A stretch of DNA of 24,805 nt. Source: Bacteroidota bacterium. Lineage in GTDB: Bacteria; Bacteroidota; Bacteroidia; Flavobacteriales; Flavobacteriaceae. The notes under the pieces are model-generated. The model was not told where the DNA came from and searched no databases. It saw nothing but the letters and a program-made list of their open reading frames with translations. Position 1 is the first letter of the stretch, and each line of letters starts with the position of its first letter. This document shows positions 1-9,399 of the stretch, in pieces. The position numbers and the translations under genes are program-made. The stretch spans positions 1 to 24,805 of the forward strand of contig JAACDD010000116.1 in assembly GCA_009937085.1 (NCBI GenBank), in the 5' to 3' direction.

Positions 1-26
1 ATATTTAGAGGAGAAGACAAGGCGTA

Positions 27-920
27 TTAAACCGTTGTTTCATAGCGCTTGGTCACCAAATAAACGCCCATAAATACCACTACCGCAGCAATCAATTTAG
101 AAGGCGTAAACACATCTGCACCTACAACGATAGCGTACGCAATGCCAATAAGCGGTTGCAAATACGTAAACACGCCTATGGTACTGGCTTTAAGTTGTTT
201 TAACGCATATACGTTGAGTAGATAGGTCATAAAGGTTGTCCCAACAACGACATAACCAAATCGCCAAATGGCTTCAAATGGAAGTGTAGCCCAAGAAACC
301 GCATTAAACTCCTTATATGTTACGGGAAGCGCCATCAAAAACCCAATCAAAAACAACCATTTGAGTAAGTGAACGGTAGTGTATTTCGCCGAGAGCGATT
401 TCACCAATACCAGATACATCCCAAAGCCTGCAGCATTAAATAAAAAGAGTAGATTTCCTAATGGAATATTCGGTGCGTCCTGACGTATTTCACTACCAAA
501 CAGAATCAAAACCAACGCGCCAACAAATCCCAATGCAACCCCAATAATTCGCGGCAGAAGAAGTTTTTCTTTAATTAAAACAGCAGAAAACACAAACACC
601 AAAATGGGCGTAATCGTAATAAGTACCGCACTGTTTATAGGTGTAGACAGTTCAATTCCCTTAAAAAAACAAAGCATATTTAATGCCATTCCAAAAAAGG
701 AACAAAGCAACATCCGTGGAATATCAGAACGTGCAATGCGTTGCTTAGGAACAAAAAAACTAACGATCCAAAAAAGCGCAGTTGCACCTAGCAGTCGCAC
801 TTGCACAAAGCCAAACCCTTGAATATGGGCAGGCATTACCTCTTTTGCAATGGTATGATTTAACCCATAAATCGTAGTTGCGCCAAAAGCAGCGATAAGG
901 GCAAGTGTGCGTTTATCCAT
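27..920 (-). CDS. DMT superfamily permease (EamA family)
   Basis: This 297-residue protein is an inner-membrane transporter-like protein. It has about ten hydrophobic segments arranged as two EamA repeats of five helices each. The first repeat begins right at the N-terminus (LIAAFGATTIYGLNHTIAKE) and the second near residue 150 (LLFLFNAAGFGMYLVLVKSL). The length is normal for the family, which exports metabolites or amino acids; nothing in the sequence identifies the substrate. The start is the ATG at 918-920, which overlaps the end of the upstream Spx/ArsC-like gene by 8 nt, so the two are probably co-transcribed and translationally coupled. The 26 bases left of its stop codon at the window edge are too short to interpret. 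The family call is confident; the cargo is unknown. Confidence 0.9.
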   Translation of the reverse strand: MDKRTLALIAAFGATTIYGLNHTIAKEVMPAHIQGFGFVQVRLLGATALFWIVSFFVPKQRIARSDIPRMLLCSFFGMALNMLCFFKGIELSTPINSAVLITITPILVFVFSAVLIKEKLLLPRIIGVALGFVGALVLILFGSEIRQDAPNIPLGNLLFLFNAAGFGMYLVLVKSLSAKYTTVHLLKWLFLIGFLMALPVTYKEFNAVSWATLPFEAIWRFGYVVVGTTFMTYLLNVYALKQLKASTIGVFTYLQPLIGIAYAIVVGADVFTPSKLIAAVVVFMGVYLVTKRYETTV

Positions 921-1269
921 GTAATGCGAGCTTCATTTGAGCGACAGTAGCTTTACTATTTCCCAAAAACACCTTGTCATTCCAGATTAATATGGGTCGC
1001 TTTAAACAACTATATTCTTGATCTAGTAACGCCTTGTAAGTGGATTCTGAAAATGGTTTTCCCTCTTTTTTCAATTGTGCATACACACGGCCTCGTTTAT
1101 TTATTAGCGTTTCGTAGCTATCCGTATGCGCATATAAAAAAGCCAATTGATCAGGCGTTATTTTTTGTTTTTTTACATCTTGCAGGTAGGCAGCGCCTTG
1201 AATTTCTAATTCATTGATGATTCGAACACAAGTAGAACAACTAGACAGGTAAAGAAATGTGTTTTCCAT
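913..1269 (-). CDS. Spx/ArsC-like thioredoxin-fold protein (arsenate reductase family)
   Basis: This 118-residue protein belongs to the ArsC/Spx/YffB thioredoxin-fold family. The N-terminus carries SSCSTCVR, giving a CxxC at C11 and C14, which resembles Spx-type proteins more than classical single-cysteine ArsC. The C-terminal part has LKRPILIWNDKVFLGNS, the conserved family segment with the cis-proline region (KRPI). The length matches the family. Annotation pipelines usually call such proteins arsenate reductase, but there is no ars operon here (no arsB/acr3 or arsR), so a redox role of another kind is equally likely. It is the first gene of a two-gene minus-strand unit with the EamA permease, from a divergent intergenic region shared with the PLP-enzyme gene. 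Confidence 0.85.
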   Translation of the reverse strand: MENTFLYLSSCSTCVRIINELEIQGAAYLQDVKKQKITPDQLAFLYAHTDSYETLINKRGRVYAQLKKEGKPFSESTYKALLDQEYSCLKRPILIWNDKVFLGNSKATVAQMKLALHG

Positions 1270-1276
1270 AGTATTA

Positions 1277-1284
1277 CAAAGGTC
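1277..1284 (-). promoter_or_regulatory. Possible -7 box for the Spx/ArsC-like gene
   Basis: Read on the minus strand the bases are GACCTTTG, one mismatch from the Bacteroidota -7 consensus TAnnTTTG. The box lies 7 nt upstream of the minus-strand ATG (1267-1269). I found no well-placed -33 TTG, so this is tentative. If right, the mRNA would have almost no leader. Confidence 0.3.
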
Positions 1285-1327
1285 AGTAAATTCATGGGAT
1301 AATGTGGTCTCTTAACATAAACTTAAA

Positions 1328-1335
1328 TACATTTG
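1328..1335 (+). promoter_or_regulatory. -7 box TACATTTG of the PLP-enzyme gene
   Basis: TACATTTG fits the Bacteroidota/Flavobacterium -7 consensus TAnnTTTG exactly. It ends 14 nt before the ATG at 1350. That placement argues against the ATG at 1302, which would lie upstream of the transcription start. No clear -33 TTG is visible at the usual distance. Confidence 0.45.
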
Positions 1336-1349
1336 CTCAAAATATAGTC

Positions 1350-2504
1350 ATGGCGAATAAAAAACTAAAATTTAACTCCCGGACCATTCACGGTGGTCAA
1401 CAACCTGACAAAGCGTACGGAGCTGTTATGCCTCCCGTTTATCTTACTTCAACCTATGCACAAACCAAACCAGGCGAGCACCTCGGTTATGAGTATAGTA
1501 GATCGCACAACCCAACTCGATCTGCCCTAGAAGCATCCCTTGCAAGCATCGAGTCTGGGAAACACGGACTCACATTTGCATCGGGCATGGCTGCTATTGA
1601 TGCAGTGATTAAATTACTAGAACCAGGAGATGAAGTCATCTCAACAAACGATTTATACGGAGGGACCTACCGTATTTTTACTAAAGTATTTGCGTCCTAT
1701 GGCATCAAGTTTCACTTTGTTCCAATGGGTGATATTGCAGCAGTTGAAAAACACATCAACGCAAACACAAAGCTACTTTGGGTAGAAACCCCAACCAATC
1801 CATTAATGCAAGTAATTGACATCAAAGCCATGGCGTCAATTGCCAAAGCAAACGAGCTCTTATTAGCTGTGGATAACACGTTTGCCTCGCCTTATTTACA
1901 GCGCCCTTTAGAATTGGGAGCAGATTTGGTGATGCACTCCGCAACAAAATACTTAGGAGGCCACAGTGATGTGGTGCTGGGCGCACTGGTATTAAAAGAC
2001 GACGACCTTGCCAGCAGATTGGCGTTTATACAAAATGCCAGCGGCGCAGTTCCTGGACCTCTAGATGCCTTTTTAGTACTTAGAGGTATTAAAACACTAC
2101 ATGTAAGAATGCAACGTCATTGCGAAAACGGACGCGCTGTTGCTGAATTTTTGGCACAACATCCCGATATTGAATCTGTGTATTGGCCTGGATTTGAATC
2201 CCACCCAAACCACGAGGTGGCAAAAGCACAGATGGATGATTTCGGCGGAATGATTTCGTTTGTACACAAAGACAACAGTCTCAACAAAGCGACTCAAATA
2301 GTTTCCTCTTTTAAAGTGTTTACCCTTGCAGAATCCTTGGGTGGTGTGGAAAGCTTGGCAGGACATCCTGCGAGTATGACACATGCATCTATTCCAAAAG
2401 TAGAACGGGAGAAAACAGGTGTAACGGATGGGCTTATTCGCCTTAGCGTTGGTATCGAGGACAGCGAAGATTTGATCGCAGACTTGACTCAGGCATTGGG
2501 CTAG
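1350..2504 (+). CDS. metB: Cystathionine gamma-synthase-type PLP enzyme (Cys/Met metabolism family)
   Basis: This 384-residue, fold-type I PLP enzyme of the trans-sulfuration family would condense activated homoserine with cysteine to make cystathionine, or catalyse the related gamma-lyase reaction. The PLP lysine is K200 in SATKYLGGHSD. Other family marks are the N-terminal YSRSHNPTR, which supplies phosphate-binding residues to the neighbouring subunit, FASGMAAIDA, the VETPTNP segment, and DNTFASPYLQRPLELGAD before the lysine. The reading frame is open from an ATG at 1302, but I choose 1350: the shorter protein begins MANKKLKFNSRTIHGGQ like its family, K200 then aligns with the usual position near 198, and a -7 box lies between the two ATGs. 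Synthase, gamma-lyase and O-acyl-homoserine sulfhydrylase activities cannot be separated by eye, so metB is the most likely name, not a proven one. Confidence 0.88.
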   Translation: MANKKLKFNSRTIHGGQQPDKAYGAVMPPVYLTSTYAQTKPGEHLGYEYSRSHNPTRSALEASLASIESGKHGLTFASGMAAIDAVIKLLEPGDEVISTNDLYGGTYRIFTKVFASYGIKFHFVPMGDIAAVEKHINANTKLLWVETPTNPLMQVIDIKAMASIAKANELLLAVDNTFASPYLQRPLELGADLVMHSATKYLGGHSDVVLGALVLKDDDLASRLAFIQNASGAVPGPLDAFLVLRGIKTLHVRMQRHCENGRAVAEFLAQHPDIESVYWPGFESHPNHEVAKAQMDDFGGMISFVHKDNSLNKATQIVSSFKVFTLAESLGGVESLAGHPASMTHASIPKVEREKTGVTDGLIRLSVGIEDSEDLIADLTQALG

Positions 2505-2547
2505 AAGTTTAAAATTTGACGTACATTAGAGACACAAATCGAATCTT

Positions 2548-3888
2548 ATGGAACAGATCATCAATGGTTTTTTGAGTGAAGTCAGCAATCGCAACGCACA
2601 CGAACCCGAGTTTATGCAAGCAGTTACCGAAGTGGCGCAAACGGTATTACCCTACATAGTTGAGAACGACTTCTATCACGGAAAGAATATTCTAATGCGC
2701 ATGGTTGAACCCGAGCGCGTGGTTATGTTCCGTGTACCGTGGGTGGACGACACAGGCGAAATACAAGTAAATAGAGGGTACCGCATAGAAATGAATTCTG
2801 CTATTGGCCCCTATAAAGGCGGGCTGCGCTTTCATGAATCCGTAAACTTGAGTATACTTAAGTTTTTGGCGTTTGAGCAAGTGTTTAAAAACGCGCTAAC
2901 AACCTTGCCGATGGGTGGGGGAAAAGGTGGAGCAGATTTTAATCCTAAAGGCAAATCTGACGCGGAGGTAATGCGCTTTTGTCAAAGTTTTATGACTGAA
3001 TTGTTTCGCCACATTGGACCTAACAGAGACATTCCAGCGGGTGATATTGGTGTTGGAGGCCGAGAAATCGGGTATATGTTTGGGCAGTACAAACGATTAA
3101 AAAATGAGTTTACGGGTGTATTAACAGGTAAAGGAATTTCATGGGGCGGATCGCTTATTCGACCAGAAGCCACAGGATATGGCGCGGTGTATTTTGCGCA
3201 AAATATGTTACAAACCAAAGGCGAAAGCTTTGAAGGTAAAAAAGTGGTTGTTTCAGGCTCAGGGAACGTGGCACAATATGCTGCTGAAAAAGCCATTCAG
3301 CTTGGCGCCAAAGTACTTACCTTATCTGATTCTTCTGGTTTTATCCATGATCCTGATGGAATCGATCAAGAAAAGTTGGCGTTTATAATGGAACTGAAAA
3401 ATGTAAAACGAGAACGAATCCATAAGTACACAGAAAAATACCCCTCTGCACGTTTTCACAAAGGCGAAAAACCATGGGGAGTAGCTTGTGATATTGCCAT
3501 GCCTTGCGCTACTCAAAATGAGCTAGACGAAAGGGATGCAAAAACACTTATTTCTAATGGGTGTTACTGCATTAGTGAAGGAGCAAATATGCCTTCCATG
3601 CCACAAGCAATACTACAGTTTCATGCAAACCATGTACTTTATGCTCCAGGGAAAGCCTCTAACGCAGGCGGCGTTGCCGTTTCGGGACTTGAAATGGCGC
3701 AAAACTCCTTACGTTACAATTGGACACGCGAGGAAGTAGATCAACGATTACAGGATATCATGGAAGACATTCATGACGCATGCGTATTGTATGGTGCTGA
3801 AAGTAAAATCATTAACTACGAAAAAGGCGCAAACATTGCCGGCTTTGTAAAAGTTGCCGACGCCATGTTAGCTCAGGGTGTCGTGTAG
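2548..3888 (+). CDS. gdhA: NADP-type glutamate dehydrogenase
   Basis: This 446-residue hexameric glutamate dehydrogenase interconverts 2-oxoglutarate plus ammonia and glutamate. The length and N-terminus match the short bacterial NADP(H)-dependent class, not the NAD-dependent or large types. The glutamate-site signature LPMGGGKGGADFNP includes the lysine K126, and it is preceded by YKGGLRFH. The segment GDIGVGGREIGYMFGQYKR follows. The Rossmann nucleotide-binding motif appears as VVSGSGNVAQYAAEKA. Near the C-terminus, APGKASNAGGVAVSGLEMAQN is a standard landmark. It follows the PLP-enzyme gene after a 43-nt gap and precedes porZ by 32 nt. NADP preference is inferred from class membership. Confidence 0.95.
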   Translation: MEQIINGFLSEVSNRNAHEPEFMQAVTEVAQTVLPYIVENDFYHGKNILMRMVEPERVVMFRVPWVDDTGEIQVNRGYRIEMNSAIGPYKGGLRFHESVNLSILKFLAFEQVFKNALTTLPMGGGKGGADFNPKGKSDAEVMRFCQSFMTELFRHIGPNRDIPAGDIGVGGREIGYMFGQYKRLKNEFTGVLTGKGISWGGSLIRPEATGYGAVYFAQNMLQTKGESFEGKKVVVSGSGNVAQYAAEKAIQLGAKVLTLSDSSGFIHDPDGIDQEKLAFIMELKNVKRERIHKYTEKYPSARFHKGEKPWGVACDIAMPCATQNELDERDAKTLISNGCYCISEGANMPSMPQAILQFHANHVLYAPGKASNAGGVAVSGLEMAQNSLRYNWTREEVDQRLQDIMEDIHDACVLYGAESKIINYEKGANIAGFVKVADAMLAQGVV

Positions 3889-3920
3889 TATACCACGACG
3901 GCGTATTTTCCGTTTTGTTT

Positions 3921-6197
3921 ATGATGAAAGCTAGTTTTTTACGCATTCTTTTTGTTGCTGTGTTATGCATGTCCAATTCTTGGGGGCAAAGTCAGCAGTG
4001 GGAATCTATGTATTCTTACTATAACGTATCTATCGCGACAACGTATAACCAAACCGTAATTGCAGCGGCAGAAAACGCACTTTTTCTATATGATCCCATT
4101 CAAAACAACTCCGAAACCATCACTACTGTCGATGGCCTTTCGGGCGATAATTTTTCGGCAATAACGGTTCACAATGGCAAAATTATAGCAGGGTTTGAAA
4201 ATGGTCTGGTAGCCAAAATAGATAGTAATACTAAAAAAGTTGATATCGACAACGCTATTGAACGTAATACTACCATTGCTGCTGATGAAAAGCAAATCAA
4301 TCAAATTTTGATAGATCAAAATGTGGCTTATTTGGCTACTGGATTTGGTATCGTAGAACTAAATCCGACAACATTAGAATTTGGCGACACCTATTATTTT
4401 AGTGCTTCGGGCGCTAGAATTCGTGTGAATCAAGTCGCTATTTTTGAAGCGTATTTATATGCAGCTACGCAGCAAGGGGTGTATAGAACTTTGCTCAACA
4501 ACCCTAATAAACTAGAATTTTCCTCTTGGGAGTTACACGCGTCAGGCAATTGGATATCCCTTTGGATGCAAGACAATAAGCTGTATGGCGCAAAAGATGA
4601 AGGAAGTGCCGTTTCTTTTTTTCAGTTACATGATAATATCGCTCAAAAAGTACGCTTTTCCGGAAAGGCGCGGCATATTGCTCCACACAAAGAGGGAGTA
4701 ATATTAACACTTACGGGTGTTTATAGTTTGAATAAATCATTTGAGGTAGTAGAAGCAATAACAACAATTGATGATGTAAACAGAAACACATTTCAGTTTG
4801 GTTTAGTTGCTAACGATGAGGTATATGTTGGCACATCCTCAGTGGGATTAATTCGATACACTGCAATTGGTGACGATAAATATGTAAGTCCAAAAGGACC
4901 GTTACAAAACAGCGTTTTTGATATTGAGTCTTTAGCGAATGAATTTTGGATTTCACATGGCGATTATGACTTATTTTATAATCCATACCCACTCGAAAAA
5001 TATGGGATTAGCCATTTCACGCAGAGTGGTTGGGAAAACATTTCTAGCGAATCTCTTTTTAGCGCAGAGAGTGTTGTTAGAGTAGTCCCACACCCAACTG
5101 AAATAGGCACCTTGTACGCATGTTCGTATCATGGGGGGATTGTTGCGCTTGAGGACAATATTCCTACAGTTCTATGGAATCAAACAAACAGCGGTTTGGA
5201 GAGTTTGACATTTGATGGAGATAACATAAGCATCCGCGTCCGCGATGCAATAGTAGATGACAGCGGAAACTTGTGGTCATTAACGGGTTTTGTCCAAAAT
5301 GGACTAAAAAAACGCAGCCCCTCAGGGCAATGGACTTCCTATGATTTGTCAGAAGTCGTATCAGACTATACTAGAGAGGCAGGCTATTCGAATATGGAAT
5401 TATACGAGGACAAAATCATTTTCTTTGGTGGACTGAAAAGTGCTCTTATTGGAGTTGATATCAGTCAATCTCCCCCGCAAATGAAACGTCTAATGGGAGG
5501 TGAGTTTGGCGTGCCTTCCGACGATATTCGCAGTGTTCGTTTAGACAAAGACAACCGCTTATGGGTGGGAACTCGTGAAGGCATTGCAGTGCTCTACGCA
5601 CCGAATCGTTTTTTTGAAGATGAAACCCAACTGCGTTCTATTGTAGTTGAAGACGGCGGAAACCTTCGCGAACTGCTTTCAGGACAGCTAATAACGGACA
5701 TTGAAGTAGATGGTAATAACCAAAAATGGGTGAGTACAGCAACTTCTGGAGTCTTTTTGCTAAGTCCAAACGGGACAGAAATTTTACAGCATTTTACCAA
5801 AGAGAATAGTCCCTTACCCACCTCCTCTGTCAAATCCATTGGAATAGATAGTGCCACAGGGAAAGTGTATTTAGGCACCCTTAATGGCATGGTTGTTTTT
5901 CAAGGAGATGCTTATGCAGAGTCTGATAAACTGTCTGAAATAAACGTGTTTCCCAACCCTGTTAGGCCTAATTTTACAGGCAACTTGGTTATTCGAGGAT
6001 TGCAACAGGACTCTCGTGTCAAAATTACCGATATAGCAGGAAATCTGGTGTATGATACCACCAGTGAAGGAGGCAGTATCAGCTGGAATTTACGCTCTTT
6101 TTCAGGGCAGCGCGTTCGCTCAGGCGTTTACCTTATTTTTGCTTCGTCTAAGGATGGACTTGATAATGCCGTAAAAAAAGTGATGATTGTAAATTAA
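3921..6197 (+). CDS. porZ: PorZ-like type IX secretion protein (beta-propeller plus CTD)
   Basis: This protein of about 758 residues has a signal peptide (ILFVAVLCMSNSWGQ), then long stretches of two-component-regulator-type propeller repeats (for example LSGDNFSAITVHNGKIIAGF and DDIRSVRLDKDNRLWVGTRE). A C-terminal beta-sandwich domain starts near residue 674 with INVFPNPV and ends in GVYLIFASSKDG...VKKVMIVN, which resembles a type A T9SS sorting domain. PorZ is known in Porphyromonas gingivalis as part of the PorU-V-Q-Z attachment complex, about 776 residues long, where it retains its CTD and binds anionic LPS. Length, two-propeller layout and CTD agree. The open frame reaches a TTG at 3915, but the ATG at 3921 is the better start (ATG at 3924 is also possible). 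Its stop overlaps the recO start by one base, implying coupling. A generic propeller surface protein is the alternative. Confidence 0.82.
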   Translation: MMKASFLRILFVAVLCMSNSWGQSQQWESMYSYYNVSIATTYNQTVIAAAENALFLYDPIQNNSETITTVDGLSGDNFSAITVHNGKIIAGFENGLVAKIDSNTKKVDIDNAIERNTTIAADEKQINQILIDQNVAYLATGFGIVELNPTTLEFGDTYYFSASGARIRVNQVAIFEAYLYAATQQGVYRTLLNNPNKLEFSSWELHASGNWISLWMQDNKLYGAKDEGSAVSFFQLHDNIAQKVRFSGKARHIAPHKEGVILTLTGVYSLNKSFEVVEAITTIDDVNRNTFQFGLVANDEVYVGTSSVGLIRYTAIGDDKYVSPKGPLQNSVFDIESLANEFWISHGDYDLFYNPYPLEKYGISHFTQSGWENISSESLFSAESVVRVVPHPTEIGTLYACSYHGGIVALEDNIPTVLWNQTNSGLESLTFDGDNISIRVRDAIVDDSGNLWSLTGFVQNGLKKRSPSGQWTSYDLSEVVSDYTREAGYSNMELYEDKIIFFGGLKSALIGVDISQSPPQMKRLMGGEFGVPSDDIRSVRLDKDNRLWVGTREGIAVLYAPNRFFEDETQLRSIVVEDGGNLRELLSGQLITDIEVDGNNQKWVSTATSGVFLLSPNGTEILQHFTKENSPLPTSSVKSIGIDSATGKVYLGTLNGMVVFQGDAYAESDKLSEINVFPNPVRPNFTGNLVIRGLQQDSRVKITDIAGNLVYDTTSEGGSISWNLRSFSGQRVRSGVYLIFASSKDGLDNAVKKVMIVN

Positions 6198-6919
6198 TGG
6201 AACTACCCACTCAAGCAATTGTGTTACACGCCACCAAATACGGCGAAACAAGCGTGATTTTACACGCCTATACACAACAAGCAGGACTACGTGCTTACGT
6301 GGTCAAAGGAGTTCGGTCTGCAAAGCGAAAAAAAACATTTTCTATGGGAATGTTCCAGCCGCTCACACAATTGGAACTGGTAGCAACAACACCCAAAGGG
6401 GCAGGACTTTCGGTATTAAAATCTGCTAAAATCACCTATCCTTATACTACTATTTCATCCGAAATCACCAAGTCGAGTATCTGTATGTTTTTGGCAGAGG
6501 TATTGCGATCGGTTCTTAAAGAAGAAGAAGAAAACGCATCACTATACCACTTTTTAGCACATGCGCTTATATGGCTTGATACCCATGATAAGATAGCCAA
6601 TGTACATATTCACATACTAATACAACTCACTAAGTATTTGGGTTTTTACCCTGATGTTTCGAACATCTCGCAACCTTATTTTGATGTGCAAAACGGACAG
6701 TTTTGCCAATACGCTAATAGTAACGAATGTGTCTCTGGAGATGAAGTCTCTCTTCTTAAAACGTACTTAGGTACGAAATTTGATGCGTTGGATACGATTT
6801 TGGCTAGTACTGAACAGCGGCGCGCACTATTAATGCTTCTCATGCAGTATTATCAACGACACGCACAGTCGTTTAGAATGCCAAAATCATTAGATGTGTT
6901 GTATGAAGTTTTTAATTAA
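6197..6919 (+). CDS. recO: DNA repair protein RecO
   Basis: This 240-residue recombination mediator helps RecA load on SSB-coated gaps in the RecFOR pathway. The N-terminal OB fold is recognisable from PTQAIVLHATKYGETSVILHAYTQQAG followed by the basic stretch VVKGVRSAKRKK. The helical C-terminal part includes FLAEVLRSVLKEEEEN and LTKYLGFYPDVSN. The four-cysteine zinc site seen in some RecO proteins is absent; only C170 and C178 occur in the equivalent region. Length is normal. ATG at 6197-6199 overlaps the TAA of porZ (ATG inside TAATG), and the end overlaps the next gene by 17 nt, so this sits in the middle of a coupled three-gene unit. Confidence 0.93.
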   Translation: MELPTQAIVLHATKYGETSVILHAYTQQAGLRAYVVKGVRSAKRKKTFSMGMFQPLTQLELVATTPKGAGLSVLKSAKITYPYTTISSEITKSSICMFLAEVLRSVLKEEEENASLYHFLAHALIWLDTHDKIANVHIHILIQLTKYLGFYPDVSNISQPYFDVQNGQFCQYANSNECVSGDEVSLLKTYLGTKFDALDTILASTEQRRALLMLLMQYYQRHAQSFRMPKSLDVLYEVFN

Positions 6920-9356
6920 TCTCCTTTTTCTATTACTGGCCTTTTGTGGTGTTGCGCAACAGGTATTGGTAAAAGACGCCGTAACACAAGAAATACTTAT
7001 CGGGGTGAGTATTTTTAATGTTGATAAATCACAGGTTGAAACGTCTTCTGAGAATGGTGTAGCACATCTCGATAGATTTGACAAAAATGCCAAATTATCC
7101 TTTTCCTATATGGGATATGAAATGCAAACGATGCAAAAAAGCCAAATCAGATCTATGCAAGTAATTTGGATGATGCCCAATACGGAGCAACTCGGCGAAA
7201 TTGTATTGTCGGTTTCCCGCGCCTCAGGTAAAAAACAACGCTTAGCGCAACAGGTAGGGATACTGAGCGAGCAAGAAATAGCACAAATAAGTCCAGAAAA
7301 CACAGCGGTTTTATTACGAGAAGTTCCAGGAGTTCGGGTACAACAGTCACAGGGCGGTGGTGGCAGCCCCGTGTTGCGTGGTTTTGAAGCAAACCGAGTG
7401 CTTTTGGTTGTAGATGGAGTGCGCCTTAATAACGCTATTTTTCGATCTGGACATGTGCATAACGCCCTTTCTGTTGACCCGCTTACCCTAAGCAGAGCGG
7501 AGGTTATTTTTGGGCCTTCATCTGTGGGTTACGGCTCCGATGCGTTAGGGGGCGTTATTCACTTTTATACACGCACACCTCTTATCAACCAAAACAAAAA
7601 ACTCCGCCTAACAGGTACATCCTCGTATACATTTACTCAAAACACGTCTAAACAATCAGCAGTAATTGAATACAGCGCTCCAAAATGGGCGGTTTTGCAA
7701 CAGGTATCCTACTCCCAATTTGGTGATGTTACAATGGGAAAGCGACGCGTACACGGCTATGAAAATTGGGGGAAAGTGTTCGAATATTCCCAAAACGGGG
7801 ACACGAACTACGCGGCAACACCATCCACAAATAACAACCCTAATGTGCAGCGAAATTCAGCGTATGAGCAAGTAGATTTGTTGCAAAAATGGATTTATCA
7901 CACCTCGAATGGAGTCAAATTTACCCTAAACCTTCAGGGTTCACAATCTGGGAATATTCCACGATTTGACAAACTTTCAGAAACCAAAGATGGTGAATTA
8001 CGCTTTGCGCGTTGGGAATATGGACCTCAAAAACGATTGCTGATTTCACCACAAATTAGTTTTATTGGCAATAAACCATGGTTGCGTTCAGGAAAAATAA
8101 TTGCCGCTGTTCAGTTGTTAGAAGAATCAAGGATACAACGAAAATTTGCAAGTCTGAACAGAGAAACGCAACGGGAACAACTCACCGTGTATAGCCTCAA
8201 TGCCGATTTTACAGCCCAAACGCAAAAAGGACGTGATTGGTCGTATGGATTCGAAATAACACACAACAAAGTACGCTCATCGGCGTATGCGCAAGAACTA
8301 GAGGTGGTTGCTAATAAAATTACTGGATTAAAGCCAAAAACAGCTATTCCAACACGATACCCCAGTGGCGGAAGTACCTACGCCACTTTTGCTGCTTATG
8401 TAGATTATAGACACGATATCAATCCAAAAAGCACGTTGAGTTTGGGCGCAAGACATACCATTACAGCGTTGGATGCTACATGGACCGAGCAAGCACTTAT
8501 TGATGCGAAATTGGCACACGCCAATCAAAAGCACCAATCGTCAAATGTTACGTTAGGATATAATTATAAACCCAATTCGCAATGGCAACTAAAAGCACTT
8601 TTCTCCACCGGATTCAGGGCACCAAACGTAGATGATCTAGGTAAAACGCGAGAAAACCACGGTATTTTAAGTGTCCCTAACTTGGAGCTTACCCCCGAAT
8701 ATATTTACAGTACAGATATTGGCATTCGCAAACAATGGGACAATGGATCGTTTATAGAAACCAACGGATATTACGCGTTTGTACAAGATTATATTGCTCG
8801 TGGACCGTATACTATTACTCGCGATAAAACGACTACTGATGGAGGCACCATCATGTACTCTGAAGATGAGGTAAAAACTACGGCCAATATAAATGTTGGC
8901 ACAGTAAAGGTTTATGGATTTAATGCACAAAGCAATTGGAAGATTTCACCCAAAGTATCCTACCACGGATCGTTAACATATACACGAGGAATTGGAAACA
9001 ATACCAGCGGAAACCTTCCATCTATAAGCCCATTGTTTGTTACGCAAAAAATACAATGGGAACTTCCAAAAGGGGAACTTTCAGTACATTGGCATCATGC
9101 ACAACAAAAAACTCCCGATAGCTATTCGCCTTGGGGTGAAGACGGGCTTGAAGAAACCCCACTTCTTGCCAACGATACCTTTGCAGGCACTCCTGCTTGG
9201 CACCGTTGGGATGTGCAATTTGCGCTTCCTTTGAGTAAGGAAATAAATCTTTCTGGTGGAATTTTCAACCTGTGGGACACCCACTACCGCGAATTTGCAT
9301 CAGGGTTATCTGCACCTGGAAGAAGCGTAAAGCTTGTCTTAAGGTATGAATTGTAA
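6903..9356 (+). CDS. TonB-dependent outer membrane receptor, haem-receptor-like
   Basis: This receptor of 817 residues starts with a signal peptide (KFLINLLFLLLAFCGVAQ). A carboxypeptidase-regulatory-like beta domain covers about residues 20-95 (VLVKDAVTQEILIGVSIFNV). A TonB-box-like LGEIVLSVSRAS follows near residue 98. The plug spans about residues 115-225 and contains VLRGFEANRVLLVVDGVRLN, FRSGHVHN and YGSDALGGVIHFYTR. The remainder is a beta-barrel ending RSVKLVLRYEL. The wording of the plug (VDGVR, FRSGH, SDALGGVI) resembles haem/haemoglobin receptors of the HmuR type, but the substrate is unproven and no haem-uptake genes lie nearby. ATG at 6894 is in frame, but 6903 places the lysine directly after Met, as expected for a signal peptide. 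It overlaps recO by 17 nt. Confidence 0.9.
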   Translation: MKFLINLLFLLLAFCGVAQQVLVKDAVTQEILIGVSIFNVDKSQVETSSENGVAHLDRFDKNAKLSFSYMGYEMQTMQKSQIRSMQVIWMMPNTEQLGEIVLSVSRASGKKQRLAQQVGILSEQEIAQISPENTAVLLREVPGVRVQQSQGGGGSPVLRGFEANRVLLVVDGVRLNNAIFRSGHVHNALSVDPLTLSRAEVIFGPSSVGYGSDALGGVIHFYTRTPLINQNKKLRLTGTSSYTFTQNTSKQSAVIEYSAPKWAVLQQVSYSQFGDVTMGKRRVHGYENWGKVFEYSQNGDTNYAATPSTNNNPNVQRNSAYEQVDLLQKWIYHTSNGVKFTLNLQGSQSGNIPRFDKLSETKDGELRFARWEYGPQKRLLISPQISFIGNKPWLRSGKIIAAVQLLEESRIQRKFASLNRETQREQLTVYSLNADFTAQTQKGRDWSYGFEITHNKVRSSAYAQELEVVANKITGLKPKTAIPTRYPSGGSTYATFAAYVDYRHDINPKSTLSLGARHTITALDATWTEQALIDAKLAHANQKHQSSNVTLGYNYKPNSQWQLKALFSTGFRAPNVDDLGKTRENHGILSVPNLELTPEYIYSTDIGIRKQWDNGSFIETNGYYAFVQDYIARGPYTITRDKTTTDGGTIMYSEDEVKTTANINVGTVKVYGFNAQSNWKISPKVSYHGSLTYTRGIGNNTSGNLPSISPLFVTQKIQWELPKGELSVHWHHAQQKTPDSYSPWGEDGLEETPLLANDTFAGTPAWHRWDVQFALPLSKEINLSGGIFNLWDTHYREFASGLSAPGRSVKLVLRYEL

Positions 9357-9399
9357 CGATTCTACATCATTACAACATAACATTTTGCCCTAAATTAGT

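Noticed and set aside
1..26. Possible gene at the left edge
   Set aside because: Only 26 bases lie beyond the permease stop; nothing can be judged.
913..1269. Arsenic detoxification locus
   Set aside because: The ArsC-family protein has a Spx-like CxxC and no arsenic transporter or regulator gene is nearby; the EamA permease is not an arsenite pump family.
3915..3920. TTG at 3915 as start of the PorZ-like gene
   Set aside because: It only adds two residues before two adjacent ATG codons at 3921 and 3924 that already give a full signal peptide.
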